64,000 nt of DNA, from contig NZ_AUFB01000001.1 of assembly GCF_000426285.1 (NCBI RefSeq), positions 310,001 through 374,000 of the forward strand. Direction: 5' to 3'. The translations under genes and the position numbers were made by a program. Below, in pieces: positions 1-8,528 of this stretch (positions within the stretch are counted from its first letter, which is position 1; every line of letters starts with the position of its first letter). The stretch comes from Rhizobium leucaenae USDA 9039 (GTDB lineage: Bacteria > Pseudomonadota > Alphaproteobacteria > Rhizobiales > Rhizobiaceae). The notes below the pieces were generated by a model, which searched no databases, was not told where the DNA came from, and saw only the letters and a program-made list of their open reading frames with translations.

Positions 1-62
1 ATGATTATCTTGCCGCCCGCATCCGCGCCTTTATCGACTTTCTGGCATCGCGAATCACGTAA
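1..62 (+). CDS. C-terminal tail of a LysR-type regulator (partial)
   Basis: The frame starting at base 3 is open from the window edge to a TAA at 60-62 and encodes DYLAARIRAFIDFLASRIT. This Y-L-x-x-R-x-R-A-F-I-D-F-L pattern is the usual last helix of the effector domain of LysR-family transcription regulators. Only 19 residues are visible, so the target and ligand cannot be inferred. The next gene starts 36 bases downstream on the same strand. Confidence 0.5.
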   Translation, partial: DYLAARIRAFIDFLASRIT

Positions 63-98
63 AACAGTGCTGACCATCAGATAAGCAGAGGGCAGGAC

Positions 99-764
99 TT
101 GGAGACGGCGCTTTATCTTCCGATCAAGAATTTCCTGGAAGCCGCCGGCTACACGGTAAAGGGCGAAATCGGCAGTTGCGATCTTGTCGGCCTGAGCAAC
201 GATGAGCCACCCGTCGTGGTCATCTGTGAATTGAAGCTGACCTTTAATCTCGAACTCGTGCTGCAGGCGGTCGATCGTGCGGCGGCAAGCGATGAGGTTT
301 GGATCGCCGCCCGCGTCTCGGCGAAGGGGAAAGGCCGAGAAAGTGACCGCCGATTTCGCGATCTCTGCCGCCGGCTCGGTTTCGGCATGCTGGCCGTCTC
401 CGACAACGGCACCGTCGACATCGTCGTCAGCCCGGTCGCGCCGATGCCGCGCAAGAATATCCGCCGGCGATCACGTCTTGTTGAGGAACACAAGCGACGT
501 AAGGGCGATCCCGCGCTCGGCGGCAGCACGCGCGCGCCGATCATGACCGCCTATCGCCAGCAGGCCCTTGCCTGTGCGATGGCGATCCAGAACGGGCAGC
601 AGCGCCCCAGGGATATTCGCGCCAATGCTCCTGAAGCTGCCAAGATCCTGCGCCACAACGTCTATGGCTGGTTTGAACGCCTCGACCGCGGCATTTACGC
701 TCTGACCGAACTCGGTTCGGAAGCCTTGAAGCGCTGGCCTCAGGCGGAGGCCGCTAAACAATAA
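99..764 (+). CDS. DUF2161 family protein, PD-(D/E)XK nuclease fold
   Basis: 221-residue soluble protein. The N-terminal part has the arrangement of a PD-(D/E)XK nuclease core: Asp28 in GSCDLVGL, then Glu44 and Lys46 in VVICELKLTF. The middle (about residues 115-150) is rich in Arg and Lys and may bind nucleic acid. The C-terminal third (HNVYGWFERLDRGIYALTE) looks like a small winged-helix segment. The whole matches the DUF2161 family, which is common in alphaproteobacteria and has no experimentally settled role that I know of. It stands alone between a LysR fragment and htrA, with a 267-bp AT-rich gap before htrA in which I see no gene. Family call is firm; function is not. Confidence 0.7.
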   Translation: METALYLPIKNFLEAAGYTVKGEIGSCDLVGLSNDEPPVVVICELKLTFNLELVLQAVDRAAASDEVWIAARVSAKGKGRESDRRFRDLCRRLGFGMLAVSDNGTVDIVVSPVAPMPRKNIRRRSRLVEEHKRRKGDPALGGSTRAPIMTAYRQQALACAMAIQNGQQRPRDIRANAPEAAKILRHNVYGWFERLDRGIYALTELGSEALKRWPQAEAAKQ

Positions 765-1031
765 ACGTGAAGAAATTCAGGCATTCCAACATTAAATTTC
801 GGTAATTTCTTACAGAATTGCAATATTAACATGATCAATATTTAATTTGTAAAATTCGACAGGCGGGACATATTAATTAACAGCGCCAGTTCTTCTTTCT
901 ACTGCAAATTCTGCAGTAACTTCGAATAATCGCAGTCCTGAGAAAGAATAGAACGGCACTCCGTTCGACGCCTGGTTCCCGACATGGACCCAAGACGCCA
1001 TATCGCAACGATCTCGTAAGGGACATTTGCC

Positions 1032-2534
1032 ATGTCAACTCTACTTCGCAAGCATCGCGCCGCAGCCATCGTCGGAGCGGCCATCATCGTCGGCGCAGGC
1101 GCCCTGCCCTTCGCCTTCAGTACTCCCGCTGCCGTGGCCGCCGCCGAACCTAGCGGCATCATTGCACCCGCCGGCTCCTTTGCGCCGATCGTCGATGCCG
1201 ACAAGCCGGCGGTCGTCACCATCACCACCACAATGAAAGCCACCGATACCGGCGCGGATGTCGGCGACTCGCCGATGGATGAGCAATTCCGTCAATTCTT
1301 CGAGAACCAGGGCATACCGTTCCCGCATCAACAGACGCCACAGCATCGTCCGTCCCAGCGCGCTATGGCGCTCGGTTCCGGCTTCATCGTCAGCCCGGAC
1401 GGCATTATCGTCACCAACAATCACGTCATTCAAAATGCCACCGACATTAAGGTAACGCTTGACGACGGTACCGAATTGCCGGCCAAGCTTCTCGGCGCCG
1501 ACGCCAAGTCCGATCTCGCGGTGCTCAAGGTCAAGGCGCCGAAGCCGCTCGCCACCATCGCTTGGGGCGATTCCGACAAGCTGAAGCTCGGCGATCAGAT
1601 CCTGGCGATCGGCAATCCCTTCGGCATCGGTACGACCGTTACCGCCGGTATCGTTTCGGCTCGCGGCCGCGACCTGCACAGCGGCCCCTATGACGATTTC
1701 ATCCAGATCGACGCTCCGATCAATCACGGCAACTCCGGCGGCCCGCTGGTCGACCGTGAGGGCAATGTCGTCGGCATCAACACCGCCATCTATTCGCCGA
1801 ATGGCGGCAGCGTCGGCGTCGGTTTCGCCATTCCGTCGGACGAAGCCAAGGCGATCGTCGCCAAGCTTGAAAAGAACGGCTCGATCGATCACGGCTATCT
1901 CGGCGTCGCCATTCAGCCGGTGACCGCCGATGTCGCCGATGCCGTTGGCCTCTCGCAGCCGCAGGGTGCCTTGATCGCCAGTGTCAATGACGGAACGCCG
2001 GCTGCCCGGGCTGGCCTCAAGACCGGCGATATCGTCACTGCGGTCGGCAGCGAGACCGTCAAAACGCCCAAGGATCTGTCGCGGCTCGTTGCCGATCTCT
2101 CGCCGGGGGACAAGCGGTCGCTCACGGTCTGGCGCAATGGCAAGAGCATGGATGTGAACGTCACGATTGGCGGCAATGACGACAGCAAGCAGGCTGCCAA
2201 CGACAGCGGCGACGGCAAGGTCCAACCGTCCGATCAACCGAGCATCGGCGTCGGCCTCGCCAATCTGACGCCCGATCTGCGCGAGCAACTCAACCTTCCG
2301 CAAGGTGTCGAAGGCGCCGTCGTCGCGAGCGTCAATCCGGACAAGCCGGCTGCCGCTGCCGGCATCCAGACCGGCGACATTATCGTCTCGGTCAACGATC
2401 AGCCGGTTCACAGTGCCCACGATGTTCAGAACGCGGTGACGCAAGCCGGCAAGGCGGGCCGCAAGTCGGTCCTGCTGCTGGTCGAACGCGGCAGCGACAA
2501 GACCTTCGTGGCGGTGCCTTTCTCGGCTGCCTAA
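1032..2534 (+). CDS. degP: HtrA/DegP-family periplasmic serine protease
   Basis: 500 residues. An N-terminal signal or anchor segment (about 10-38) exports a trypsin-like domain carrying the full triad: His131 in TNNHVIQ, Asp161 in KSDLAVLK and Ser235 in GNSGGPLV. Two PDZ domains follow, roughly 285-375 and 400-490, including AARAGLKTGDIV and AAAAGIQTGDII. This is the Do/DegQ architecture and normal length. The family degrades or refolds damaged envelope proteins. The gene is monocistronic, with a strong hairpin just after the stop. Rhizobia usually carry several paralogues, so the exact symbol (degP, degQ or a numbered one) is uncertain. Confidence 0.92.
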   Translation: MSTLLRKHRAAAIVGAAIIVGAGALPFAFSTPAAVAAAEPSGIIAPAGSFAPIVDADKPAVVTITTTMKATDTGADVGDSPMDEQFRQFFENQGIPFPHQQTPQHRPSQRAMALGSGFIVSPDGIIVTNNHVIQNATDIKVTLDDGTELPAKLLGADAKSDLAVLKVKAPKPLATIAWGDSDKLKLGDQILAIGNPFGIGTTVTAGIVSARGRDLHSGPYDDFIQIDAPINHGNSGGPLVDREGNVVGINTAIYSPNGGSVGVGFAIPSDEAKAIVAKLEKNGSIDHGYLGVAIQPVTADVADAVGLSQPQGALIASVNDGTPAARAGLKTGDIVTAVGSETVKTPKDLSRLVADLSPGDKRSLTVWRNGKSMDVNVTIGGNDDSKQAANDSGDGKVQPSDQPSIGVGLANLTPDLREQLNLPQGVEGAVVASVNPDKPAAAAGIQTGDIIVSVNDQPVHSAHDVQNAVTQAGKAGRKSVLLLVERGSDKTFVAVPFSAA

Positions 2535-2554
2535 ATATTTTCTGAAAAGCAAGA

Positions 2555-2586
2555 GCGCCTCGTCTCCGTCATGGGAGGCGAGGCGC
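2555..2586 (+). terminator. Hairpin after the HtrA gene
   Basis: A 13-bp stem (arms 2555-2567 and 2574-2586, one G-T pair, 6-base loop) starts 20 bases after the protease stop codon. There is no clear T-tract, so it may act with Rho or as a 3' end stabiliser. A second perfect 7-bp hairpin (2599-2605 with 2610-2616) follows directly. Confidence 0.6.
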
Positions 2587-2826
2587 AGGCATGTCTGTCG
2601 GGCGCGATAGCGCCCGCAATCCGCAAAACACCGCATCCCCGGCGACGCCGCAGCGGTGTTCGCAGCTTATCATAGAGGAAGGGAATCCTGACCGAAGATA
2701 CAATCGTCAACCACTGATTTACGATGTCGCCACAGAAGGCTGACATGCCGCACTCGCGCAACCCGCCTTTCACTGATACATAACGAATTACTCACACTGT
2801 GGCATAGCGTGGATTGTGAGGGAAAC

Positions 2827-4983
2827 ATGCGCAAGGCGGCAGTTGGCGAACAGGTTGTGAGGGCGGTATCAGCGGATGCTGAAGAGCCGGTTGCGCGTGG
2901 GGGGATGACGGAGGGGCTTCAGCAATCCCATGAGCCCAGTCTCGCCGAGCGTTATGACTGGCTCGAGGCCATGATCAACCATGTGCCCGATTATATCTAT
3001 GCCAAGGATTTGGAAGGCCGCTTCCTGTTCGCCAACAGAGCCATCGTCCTGAACAATGGGCTTGAGCGCGTCGAGGACATGGTCGGTCTGACCGATTACG
3101 ACATTCATCCTTCCGCGGCGGCCGAGGCCATCGCTGCCATCGAGCGACACGTCATGGAGAGCGGTGAACCTGATCTCGGGTTCGAGGAGCGCCGTCTCAG
3201 AGGCAACGGCTGGCTGATGATGTCGCGCGTTCCTCTCAGGGACAAGACTGGAAAGGTAATCGGCGTCGTTGGGGCATCACGGGACATCACGGCGCGCAAA
3301 CGCGGCGAAAGCCTGATGAAAGCCCAGGCGCAGCTTCTCAAGGCAGTCGCCAAGGGAATACGTCTTGACCCCTTCCTCAGTGACGTCGCCGATCTGCTCG
3401 AAGAAGTCATCCCGGGTACCGCTGCCGCTTTACTCTTGCACGATGAACGCGCCCAGGAGTTTTACATTGCGGCGGCGTCGCCATCTGCCCGCGTCGCTTC
3501 GATCTTGCCAGCGGAAATCCTCGACAATCCGGCATCATGGCGCCGATTTTCGATCTCGTCAGGTGACGGCGGACAGCACGGCGCACTTGCCGTCAAAGTA
3601 TCCTCCAGCCATGAAGCGAGCGTGTGGGAGTTCCTGACGGGGGTCGCACAAACGGTCGGCATTGCGATCGATCGCCACTACGACGCTGAGCGCATCACCT
3701 TTCTTGCCGAGCACGATGCCCTGACCGGATTGCCGAACCGCACCCTGCTCGACCGGAAGCTCGATGATATGCTGCGGCGAGCAAACAGAACGTCGAGGCA
3801 AGTCGCGGTCGTATTCCTCGACATCGACAACTTCAAACTCGTGAACGACAGCCTCGGGCATGCCGCCGGCGACGAGTTGCTGAAGATCGTCGCAAAACGG
3901 ATCTCCGCGGAGATCGGGCAAGGCGACATGATATCGCGCATCGGCGGCGACGAGTTCATTCTGGCGCTTGAACAGACCGACGAAGACTTCGTCTCGTGGC
4001 TGGCGCGCATTCGCGAGGCCGTCGCACGGCCGCTGACTTTGGCTGGAATGGACCTGCAGCTCACATGCAGCATTGGAATGGCCTGCTTTGCAGTACACGG
4101 CAAGACGGCCACGGAATTGTTCGCCAACGCGGACATGGCGATGTATCGCGCCAAGGAGAACGGCCGGAACAGTATCCAGGTGTTCGATCCGGCAATGGCG
4201 GAGAGTGCACGACAGAAGCTCGGACGTTCGGAAGAACTTAGACGTGCCGTCGAACGCGATGAGTTCGTCCTGCATTTCCAGCCGCAAAAAGACATGAGTT
4301 CCGGCGAAATTATCGGCGTGGAGGCGCTCGTGCGCTGGAATCATCCGACCGACGGGCTCGTGTTCCCCGGCGACTTCATTCCGCTCGCCGAGGAGTCCGG
4401 CCTCATCGTTCCGATCGGGGAGGCTGTCCTGCGCAAAGCCTGCGGCCAGGCGAAAAAATGGCAGGAACAGGGGCTGCCTCCGGTGAAGATCGGCGTCAAT
4501 ATGTCGGCGCGGCAGTTCCAGGAACAGGGCATGACCCGACAGGTGGCCGCGGCCCTTGCCGAGAGTGGTCTTGATCCGCAGTGGCTGGAAATCGAGGTCA
4601 CTGAGAGCCTTCTGATGCGCGACGTGCAGGGGGCGATCATGAAAATGCACGAACTCAACGCCCTCGGCGTCAGTCTCGCTATCGACGATTTTGGTACGGG
4701 CTATTCCAGCCTGAGCACCTTGAAACGCTTTCCATTGTCTCGCCTCAAGATCGACCGGTCTTTTATCGCCGATATTCCGGACGACGCCGATGACATGGCG
4801 ATCACATCCGCGATCGTCTCGCTTGCACGATCGCTGGAACTCGACGTGATTGCGGAAGGCGTGGAGACGGAAGAGCAGGCCCGCTTTCTGTCGCGCGCCG
4901 GATGCCATGCCATTCAAGGATATCTGTTCAGCAGACCCATTCCGGCGGACGAAATGACACGCGTGATGCGCGAACGGGCTTAA
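2827..4983 (+). CDS. PAS-GGDEF-EAL cyclic-di-GMP turnover protein
   Basis: 718 residues from the ATG at 2827, chosen because a GAGGG ribosome-binding site lies just upstream; a GTG at 2809 would add six residues. A PAS domain (about 42-160) is followed by a GAF-like region (about 170-285), a GGDEF domain with intact GGDEF near residue 373, and an EAL domain with EAL near 499 and the DDFGTGYSS loop. No membrane segment is evident, so it is probably a cytoplasmic sensor. Both signature motifs are intact, so it may make and/or degrade cyclic-di-GMP. The position of the RxxD inhibitory site holds GQGD, so product inhibition at the usual I-site is unlikely. It is a single-gene unit. Confidence 0.9.
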   Translation: MRKAAVGEQVVRAVSADAEEPVARGGMTEGLQQSHEPSLAERYDWLEAMINHVPDYIYAKDLEGRFLFANRAIVLNNGLERVEDMVGLTDYDIHPSAAAEAIAAIERHVMESGEPDLGFEERRLRGNGWLMMSRVPLRDKTGKVIGVVGASRDITARKRGESLMKAQAQLLKAVAKGIRLDPFLSDVADLLEEVIPGTAAALLLHDERAQEFYIAAASPSARVASILPAEILDNPASWRRFSISSGDGGQHGALAVKVSSSHEASVWEFLTGVAQTVGIAIDRHYDAERITFLAEHDALTGLPNRTLLDRKLDDMLRRANRTSRQVAVVFLDIDNFKLVNDSLGHAAGDELLKIVAKRISAEIGQGDMISRIGGDEFILALEQTDEDFVSWLARIREAVARPLTLAGMDLQLTCSIGMACFAVHGKTATELFANADMAMYRAKENGRNSIQVFDPAMAESARQKLGRSEELRRAVERDEFVLHFQPQKDMSSGEIIGVEALVRWNHPTDGLVFPGDFIPLAEESGLIVPIGEAVLRKACGQAKKWQEQGLPPVKIGVNMSARQFQEQGMTRQVAAALAESGLDPQWLEIEVTESLLMRDVQGAIMKMHELNALGVSLAIDDFGTGYSSLSTLKRFPLSRLKIDRSFIADIPDDADDMAITSAIVSLARSLELDVIAEGVETEEQARFLSRAGCHAIQGYLFSRPIPADEMTRVMRERA

Positions 4984-5188
4984 ATCCTCCAAAAACCTGC
5001 GGCTTTCAACAGGAGTGACGTTTCTGCATCGCGTCATGACAGTTTTTGTCCAAACTCTGCCTAGGTGATGATAAAGAAGAACGGGACGGACAGGAATTGT
5101 CCTACGGCAGGCTCGCGTTCTGCCGACATCATCGACGGCATAAGAGCTTCAGGACTTTGGACGGGGCTGAGCGGCAGCAGGAGTTGGA

Positions 5189-5821
5189 GTGACCGATCCA
5201 TACGATATTCTCGGCATTGGACGCGATGCGAGCGAAGAGCAGATCAAGACCGCCTATCGCAAGCGGGCGAAGTCGGCGCATCCGGATTCCGGCGGCGACG
5301 TCGATGCCTTCGGGCAGCTTCAGAAGGCTTACGAGCTGCTTTTGGACCCGGTGCGCCGCAAGCTGTTCGACGATACCGGCTATGACGTCGAACTGACCGA
5401 CTCCGTCGATTTGCAGGCGCTGGTCGCGATCGAGAAGCTCATCACCGATATGGTTCTGGACGAGCGCGAACCCGGCACCTTCGATCCGGTCGCACACATG
5501 CGCACCAGCCTCTTGGAAGAAATCCGCAAGGCGCACTTCAGCAAAAGCGAACTGGAGCGTCATTCCGACCGCATCCGCCTTCATCTGGATCGTCTCGGAA
5601 AACGCCCCGGCAAGGATGTCGTCGGCCATATGCTGCGTGCCCGCATCAAGGCCATCGCGTCTGCGATCAGCGAAACAGAGGCAAAGATAGACGCCACCGA
5701 GCGCGCCTGCGACATGCTCGACGGCTATCTTTATGTCATGGACGCGCCGATGCTCGAGAACGAGGAATCATCGGATGTCGAATGGGATGACACCACGAGG
5801 GTCCGCTCCGCCGCTCAGTGA
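5189..5821 (+). CDS. DnaJ-domain protein
   Basis: 210 residues, starting at a GTG preceded by a CAGGAG ribosome-binding site. The first 65 residues are a J domain with the diagnostic His31-Pro32-Asp33 loop. The rest has no Gly/Phe linker, zinc-finger or substrate-binding domain, so this is a J-domain-only (type III) co-chaperone rather than DnaJ. Residues 95-190 look helical and charged and I do not recognise them. Such proteins stimulate DnaK ATPase toward particular clients; the client is unknown. The gap before it (4984-5188) shows no gene. Confidence 0.8.
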   Translation: MTDPYDILGIGRDASEEQIKTAYRKRAKSAHPDSGGDVDAFGQLQKAYELLLDPVRRKLFDDTGYDVELTDSVDLQALVAIEKLITDMVLDEREPGTFDPVAHMRTSLLEEIRKAHFSKSELERHSDRIRLHLDRLGKRPGKDVVGHMLRARIKAIASAISETEAKIDATERACDMLDGYLYVMDAPMLENEESSDVEWDDTTRVRSAAQ

Positions 5822-5953
5822 TTCCTATCGATCCAATGGCCCGCCGAATGCTGGAACTTTCGATCGGCAATCGGGTTTTCTCCGGCGTCAAGTCGAATTC
5901 CAAGAGTGCCATACGACTAAGTATCGGCTCATGGATCGCATAGGGAGGACATC

Positions 5954-6667
5954 ATGATCAACGAAGATGGATATACGCCTGCGGCAGAACTGGCGCAGAG
6001 AAACGGTGCCAGATTTCCCAACGAGAGCAATGAATACCGGCAGGCACGAAACGCCCTGCTGGCGGAGGAAATTGAACTTCGGCGTCATATAGAGCGAGTC
6101 GCCGCGCAACGGCGCGCACTACCGCCGGGCGGCATGGTGAAGAAGCGTTACCAGTTCATCAGCCCTGACGGTCCGGTCGGTCTTGAGGATTTGTTCGACG
6201 ATAAGGAAACCCTGCTGATCTACAGCTATATGTTCGGCCCGGAACGGGCGCGGCCCTGCCCCATGTGCACTTCATTTCTTTCCGCGCTGGAGGGCGAAAT
6301 CCTCGATATCGAACAGCGAATGGCCATTGCCGTGGTGGCTCGGTCCCCGATCGAAAGGCTGCTTGATTTCAGGACGGAGCGCCGCTGGCAGAATTTACCG
6401 CTCTATTGCGACCCGACCGGAGAATATAGCCGCGATTACCGCGCGCTCGGGGCCAACGGCAACGACAACGCCGCCGTCAATGTCTTTACCCGCAGAGATG
6501 GAACGATCCGGCACTTCTGGAGTGAGGAAATGGGCCCGGTGACCGCCGATCCCGGCCAGGATCCACGCGGCGCCCCGGATCTTATGCCGCTCTGGACGAT
6601 CCTCGATATGACGCCCGAGGGACGGGCAAGGGACTGGTATCCGAAGCTCACCTACGGACACGCGTGA
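5954..6667 (+). CDS. DUF899 family thioredoxin-fold protein
   Basis: 237 residues, with GGGAGGAC before the ATG. The N-terminal region (SNEYRQARNALLAEEIELRRHIERV) is typical of DUF899, as are FGPERARPCPMCTSFL and the C-terminal PLWTILDMTPEGRARDWYP. The family has a thioredoxin-like fold; the CPMC pair sits at the thioredoxin CXXC position, so a redox role is possible but unproven. No signal peptide. It is followed convergently, after 26 bases, by the kinase gene. Often annotated simply as DUF899 or dithiol-disulfide isomerase-like. Confidence 0.78.
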   Translation: MINEDGYTPAAELAQRNGARFPNESNEYRQARNALLAEEIELRRHIERVAAQRRALPPGGMVKKRYQFISPDGPVGLEDLFDDKETLLIYSYMFGPERARPCPMCTSFLSALEGEILDIEQRMAIAVVARSPIERLLDFRTERRWQNLPLYCDPTGEYSRDYRALGANGNDNAAVNVFTRRDGTIRHFWSEEMGPVTADPGQDPRGAPDLMPLWTILDMTPEGRARDWYPKLTYGHA

Positions 6668-6693
6668 GCAGACCGACGTTGGCTCGGCGATGC

Positions 6694-8385
6694 CTATGCC
6701 TGGCCGGCCGCAGTCATAACCCCGGTAGCCGGTGCCGCCGGGAGAGCTTTGGCAATCACGGCAGCAAGCTGGCTCTGGTTGAATGGCTTCGGCAGTCGGA
6801 GCAGATCGTTGTTGCTGCCGGCCGGAAGTTCGGCATAGCCGGTGGCAAGGACGACCGGCAAACCCGGCAGCCGCTCGGCGATCGCCGCAGCGAGCTGAGA
6901 GCCCGTCATCCTGGGCATGGCGTGATCGGTGATGACGAGATGGATGTCGTTGCGATCCTCCAGCAGCTTCAGCGCCTCTTCCCCTGAATGCGCCTGCAGC
7001 ACGGTATGGCCGAGATCCTCCAACATGAGGGCCGTATTCATCAGGACGAGCGCGTCGTCGTCCACGGCCAGGATATTGAACAAGCCTCCATTTGCAGGCG
7101 CTGCTTCCATCGGCTCTTCCTTCTTTATCTCCCATTCCGCCGCGATGGGAAGCCAGAGCTCGGCAGTCGTTCCCTCGCCCCTGCGCGACTTCAAGATCAG
7201 CTTGCCTCCAGACTGCGCCATCAATCCTTCGACCATCGGCAGTCCGAGGCCTGTTCCCTTGCCGACGCCCTTGGTGGTGAAGAACGGTGTGGTTGCATTG
7301 GCGAGCGTGGCGTCGTCCATTCCCTCACCCTCGTCCTTGACGGAGAGACACACATAGGACCCTGCTTTCGGTCCGTCCGCTTCGCCCCCGGCGATTTTGC
7401 GAAGTTCAGCGGCAATAACCAGCAATCCGCCCTTTGGCATAGCGTCCCGCGCATTCACGACGAGATTCAAAAGGGCGTTTTCAAGCTGGTTCTGATCGGA
7501 TGTCACCCTCGGAAGACTGAGGGGAAAATGCGTTTCGATCATCATCGACGGATCTATCGTGCGCTGCAGCAGGCCAGTCATATTGCGAACGAGTTCGAGC
7601 ACGTCGAGCGACTCGATCTTGAGTTCCTGACGCCGTGAGAAGGCAAGCATGCGCTGGGTGAGCGCTGCACCGCGCTGTGCGCCTTGAATGGCATTGTCGA
7701 TCAATGGAATGATATCGGGATTGTCAGCGATCCGTTTGCGCACGATTTCCAGGCTCCCGAGAACGGCCATCAATAAATTGTTGAAGTCATGGGCCATCCC
7801 CCCTGTCAGTTGGCCGACGGCTTCCATTTTTTGCGCCTGGAACAGCTCTTCCCGCACCTGCTCCAGCTTGCGCTGGGCCTCCTTCTTTTCGGTGATATCG
7901 CGAGTGACCTTCGCAAACCCCAGCAGCGATCCATCATCATCACGAAGAGCATCGATGACAACGCTAGCCCAGAAGCGTGATCCGTCCTTTCGCACTCTCC
8001 AGCCTTCGTGTTCGAACCGGCCCTCCTTGGCGGCGATATCGAGCGCATTCCAGGGAAGCTTCGTCGCGCGGTCTTCCTCCGTATAGAAGCGGGAAAAGTG
8101 CTGACCGAGGATTTCCTGCTGCGTGTAGCCCTTGATGCGCTGCGCACCGAGGTTCCAACTGGAGACATACCCTTGGGGATCAAGCATATAGATGGCGTAA
8201 TCTGCGACCCCCTGAACGAGAATGCGAAACTGCTCCTCACTCCGCCGGAGCTCACTTTCGACCTTTCTTCGGCCAGAAAAATCGCGCGTAATCTTTTCAA
8301 ATCCCAACAAGCCGCCCTCCGCACTTCTGACTGCATCGACGACCAAATGCATCCAATATGCGAACCATGCTTTCACTGATGCCAT
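6694..8385 (-). CDS. Hybrid histidine kinase, PAS-kinase-receiver, first PAS truncated
   Basis: 563 residues. The first 45 residues (WMHLVVDAV...GFEKITRD) match only the second half of a PAS domain; compare WASVVIDALRDDDGSLLGFAKVTRD at the end of the complete second PAS (about 52-168). Then come the histidine phosphoacceptor region (His199 in GGMAHDFNNLL), an HWE/HisKA-type ATPase domain with DEGEGMD and GTGLGLPMVEG, and a C-terminal receiver with Asp487 in VITDHAMP. No membrane segment. The frame upstream of the ATG is closed by a stop and no PAS start is found in the 143-bp gap, so the gene appears to have lost its 5' end. It may still work through the second PAS. No partner regulator is next to it. 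Confidence 0.85.
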   Translation of the reverse strand: MASVKAWFAYWMHLVVDAVRSAEGGLLGFEKITRDFSGRRKVESELRRSEEQFRILVQGVADYAIYMLDPQGYVSSWNLGAQRIKGYTQQEILGQHFSRFYTEEDRATKLPWNALDIAAKEGRFEHEGWRVRKDGSRFWASVVIDALRDDDGSLLGFAKVTRDITEKKEAQRKLEQVREELFQAQKMEAVGQLTGGMAHDFNNLLMAVLGSLEIVRKRIADNPDIIPLIDNAIQGAQRGAALTQRMLAFSRRQELKIESLDVLELVRNMTGLLQRTIDPSMMIETHFPLSLPRVTSDQNQLENALLNLVVNARDAMPKGGLLVIAAELRKIAGGEADGPKAGSYVCLSVKDEGEGMDDATLANATTPFFTTKGVGKGTGLGLPMVEGLMAQSGGKLILKSRRGEGTTAELWLPIAAEWEIKKEEPMEAAPANGGLFNILAVDDDALVLMNTALMLEDLGHTVLQAHSGEEALKLLEDRNDIHLVITDHAMPRMTGSQLAAAIAERLPGLPVVLATGYAELPAGSNNDLLRLPKPFNQSQLAAVIAKALPAAPATGVMTAAGQA

Positions 8386-8528
8386 TCCCGGTCTTCGAGC
8401 CGCTCCCGTAAACTACGGAAACACGGATTTGGTTCCGCAGGCGCGCGGACTTCTAATCGAAAGTTGTAAGAAGCTTACGAGTCGAAGGCGTGTTGTGCCC
8501 GCCGGCTTACCGAATGCGTTTCGTGAAC

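Noticed and set aside
1041-2636. A 531-codon open frame on the minus strand opposite the protease gene
   Set aside because: It is antisense to a gene with a complete catalytic triad and two PDZ domains, has no recognisable domain, and arises from GC-rich codon bias.
3559-5037. A 492-codon minus-strand frame opposite the GGDEF-EAL gene
   Set aside because: No family resemblance and no ribosome-binding site; the plus-strand gene explains the region.
5836-5943. A 35-codon ORF between the DnaJ-domain and DUF899 genes
   Set aside because: No ribosome-binding site and no recognisable sequence; probably chance.
8373-8420. A short minus-strand frame ending RERLEDREWHQ just upstream of the kinase
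   Set aside because: Too short to assign; stops before the kinase start and shows no PAS features, so it does not supply the missing domain half.
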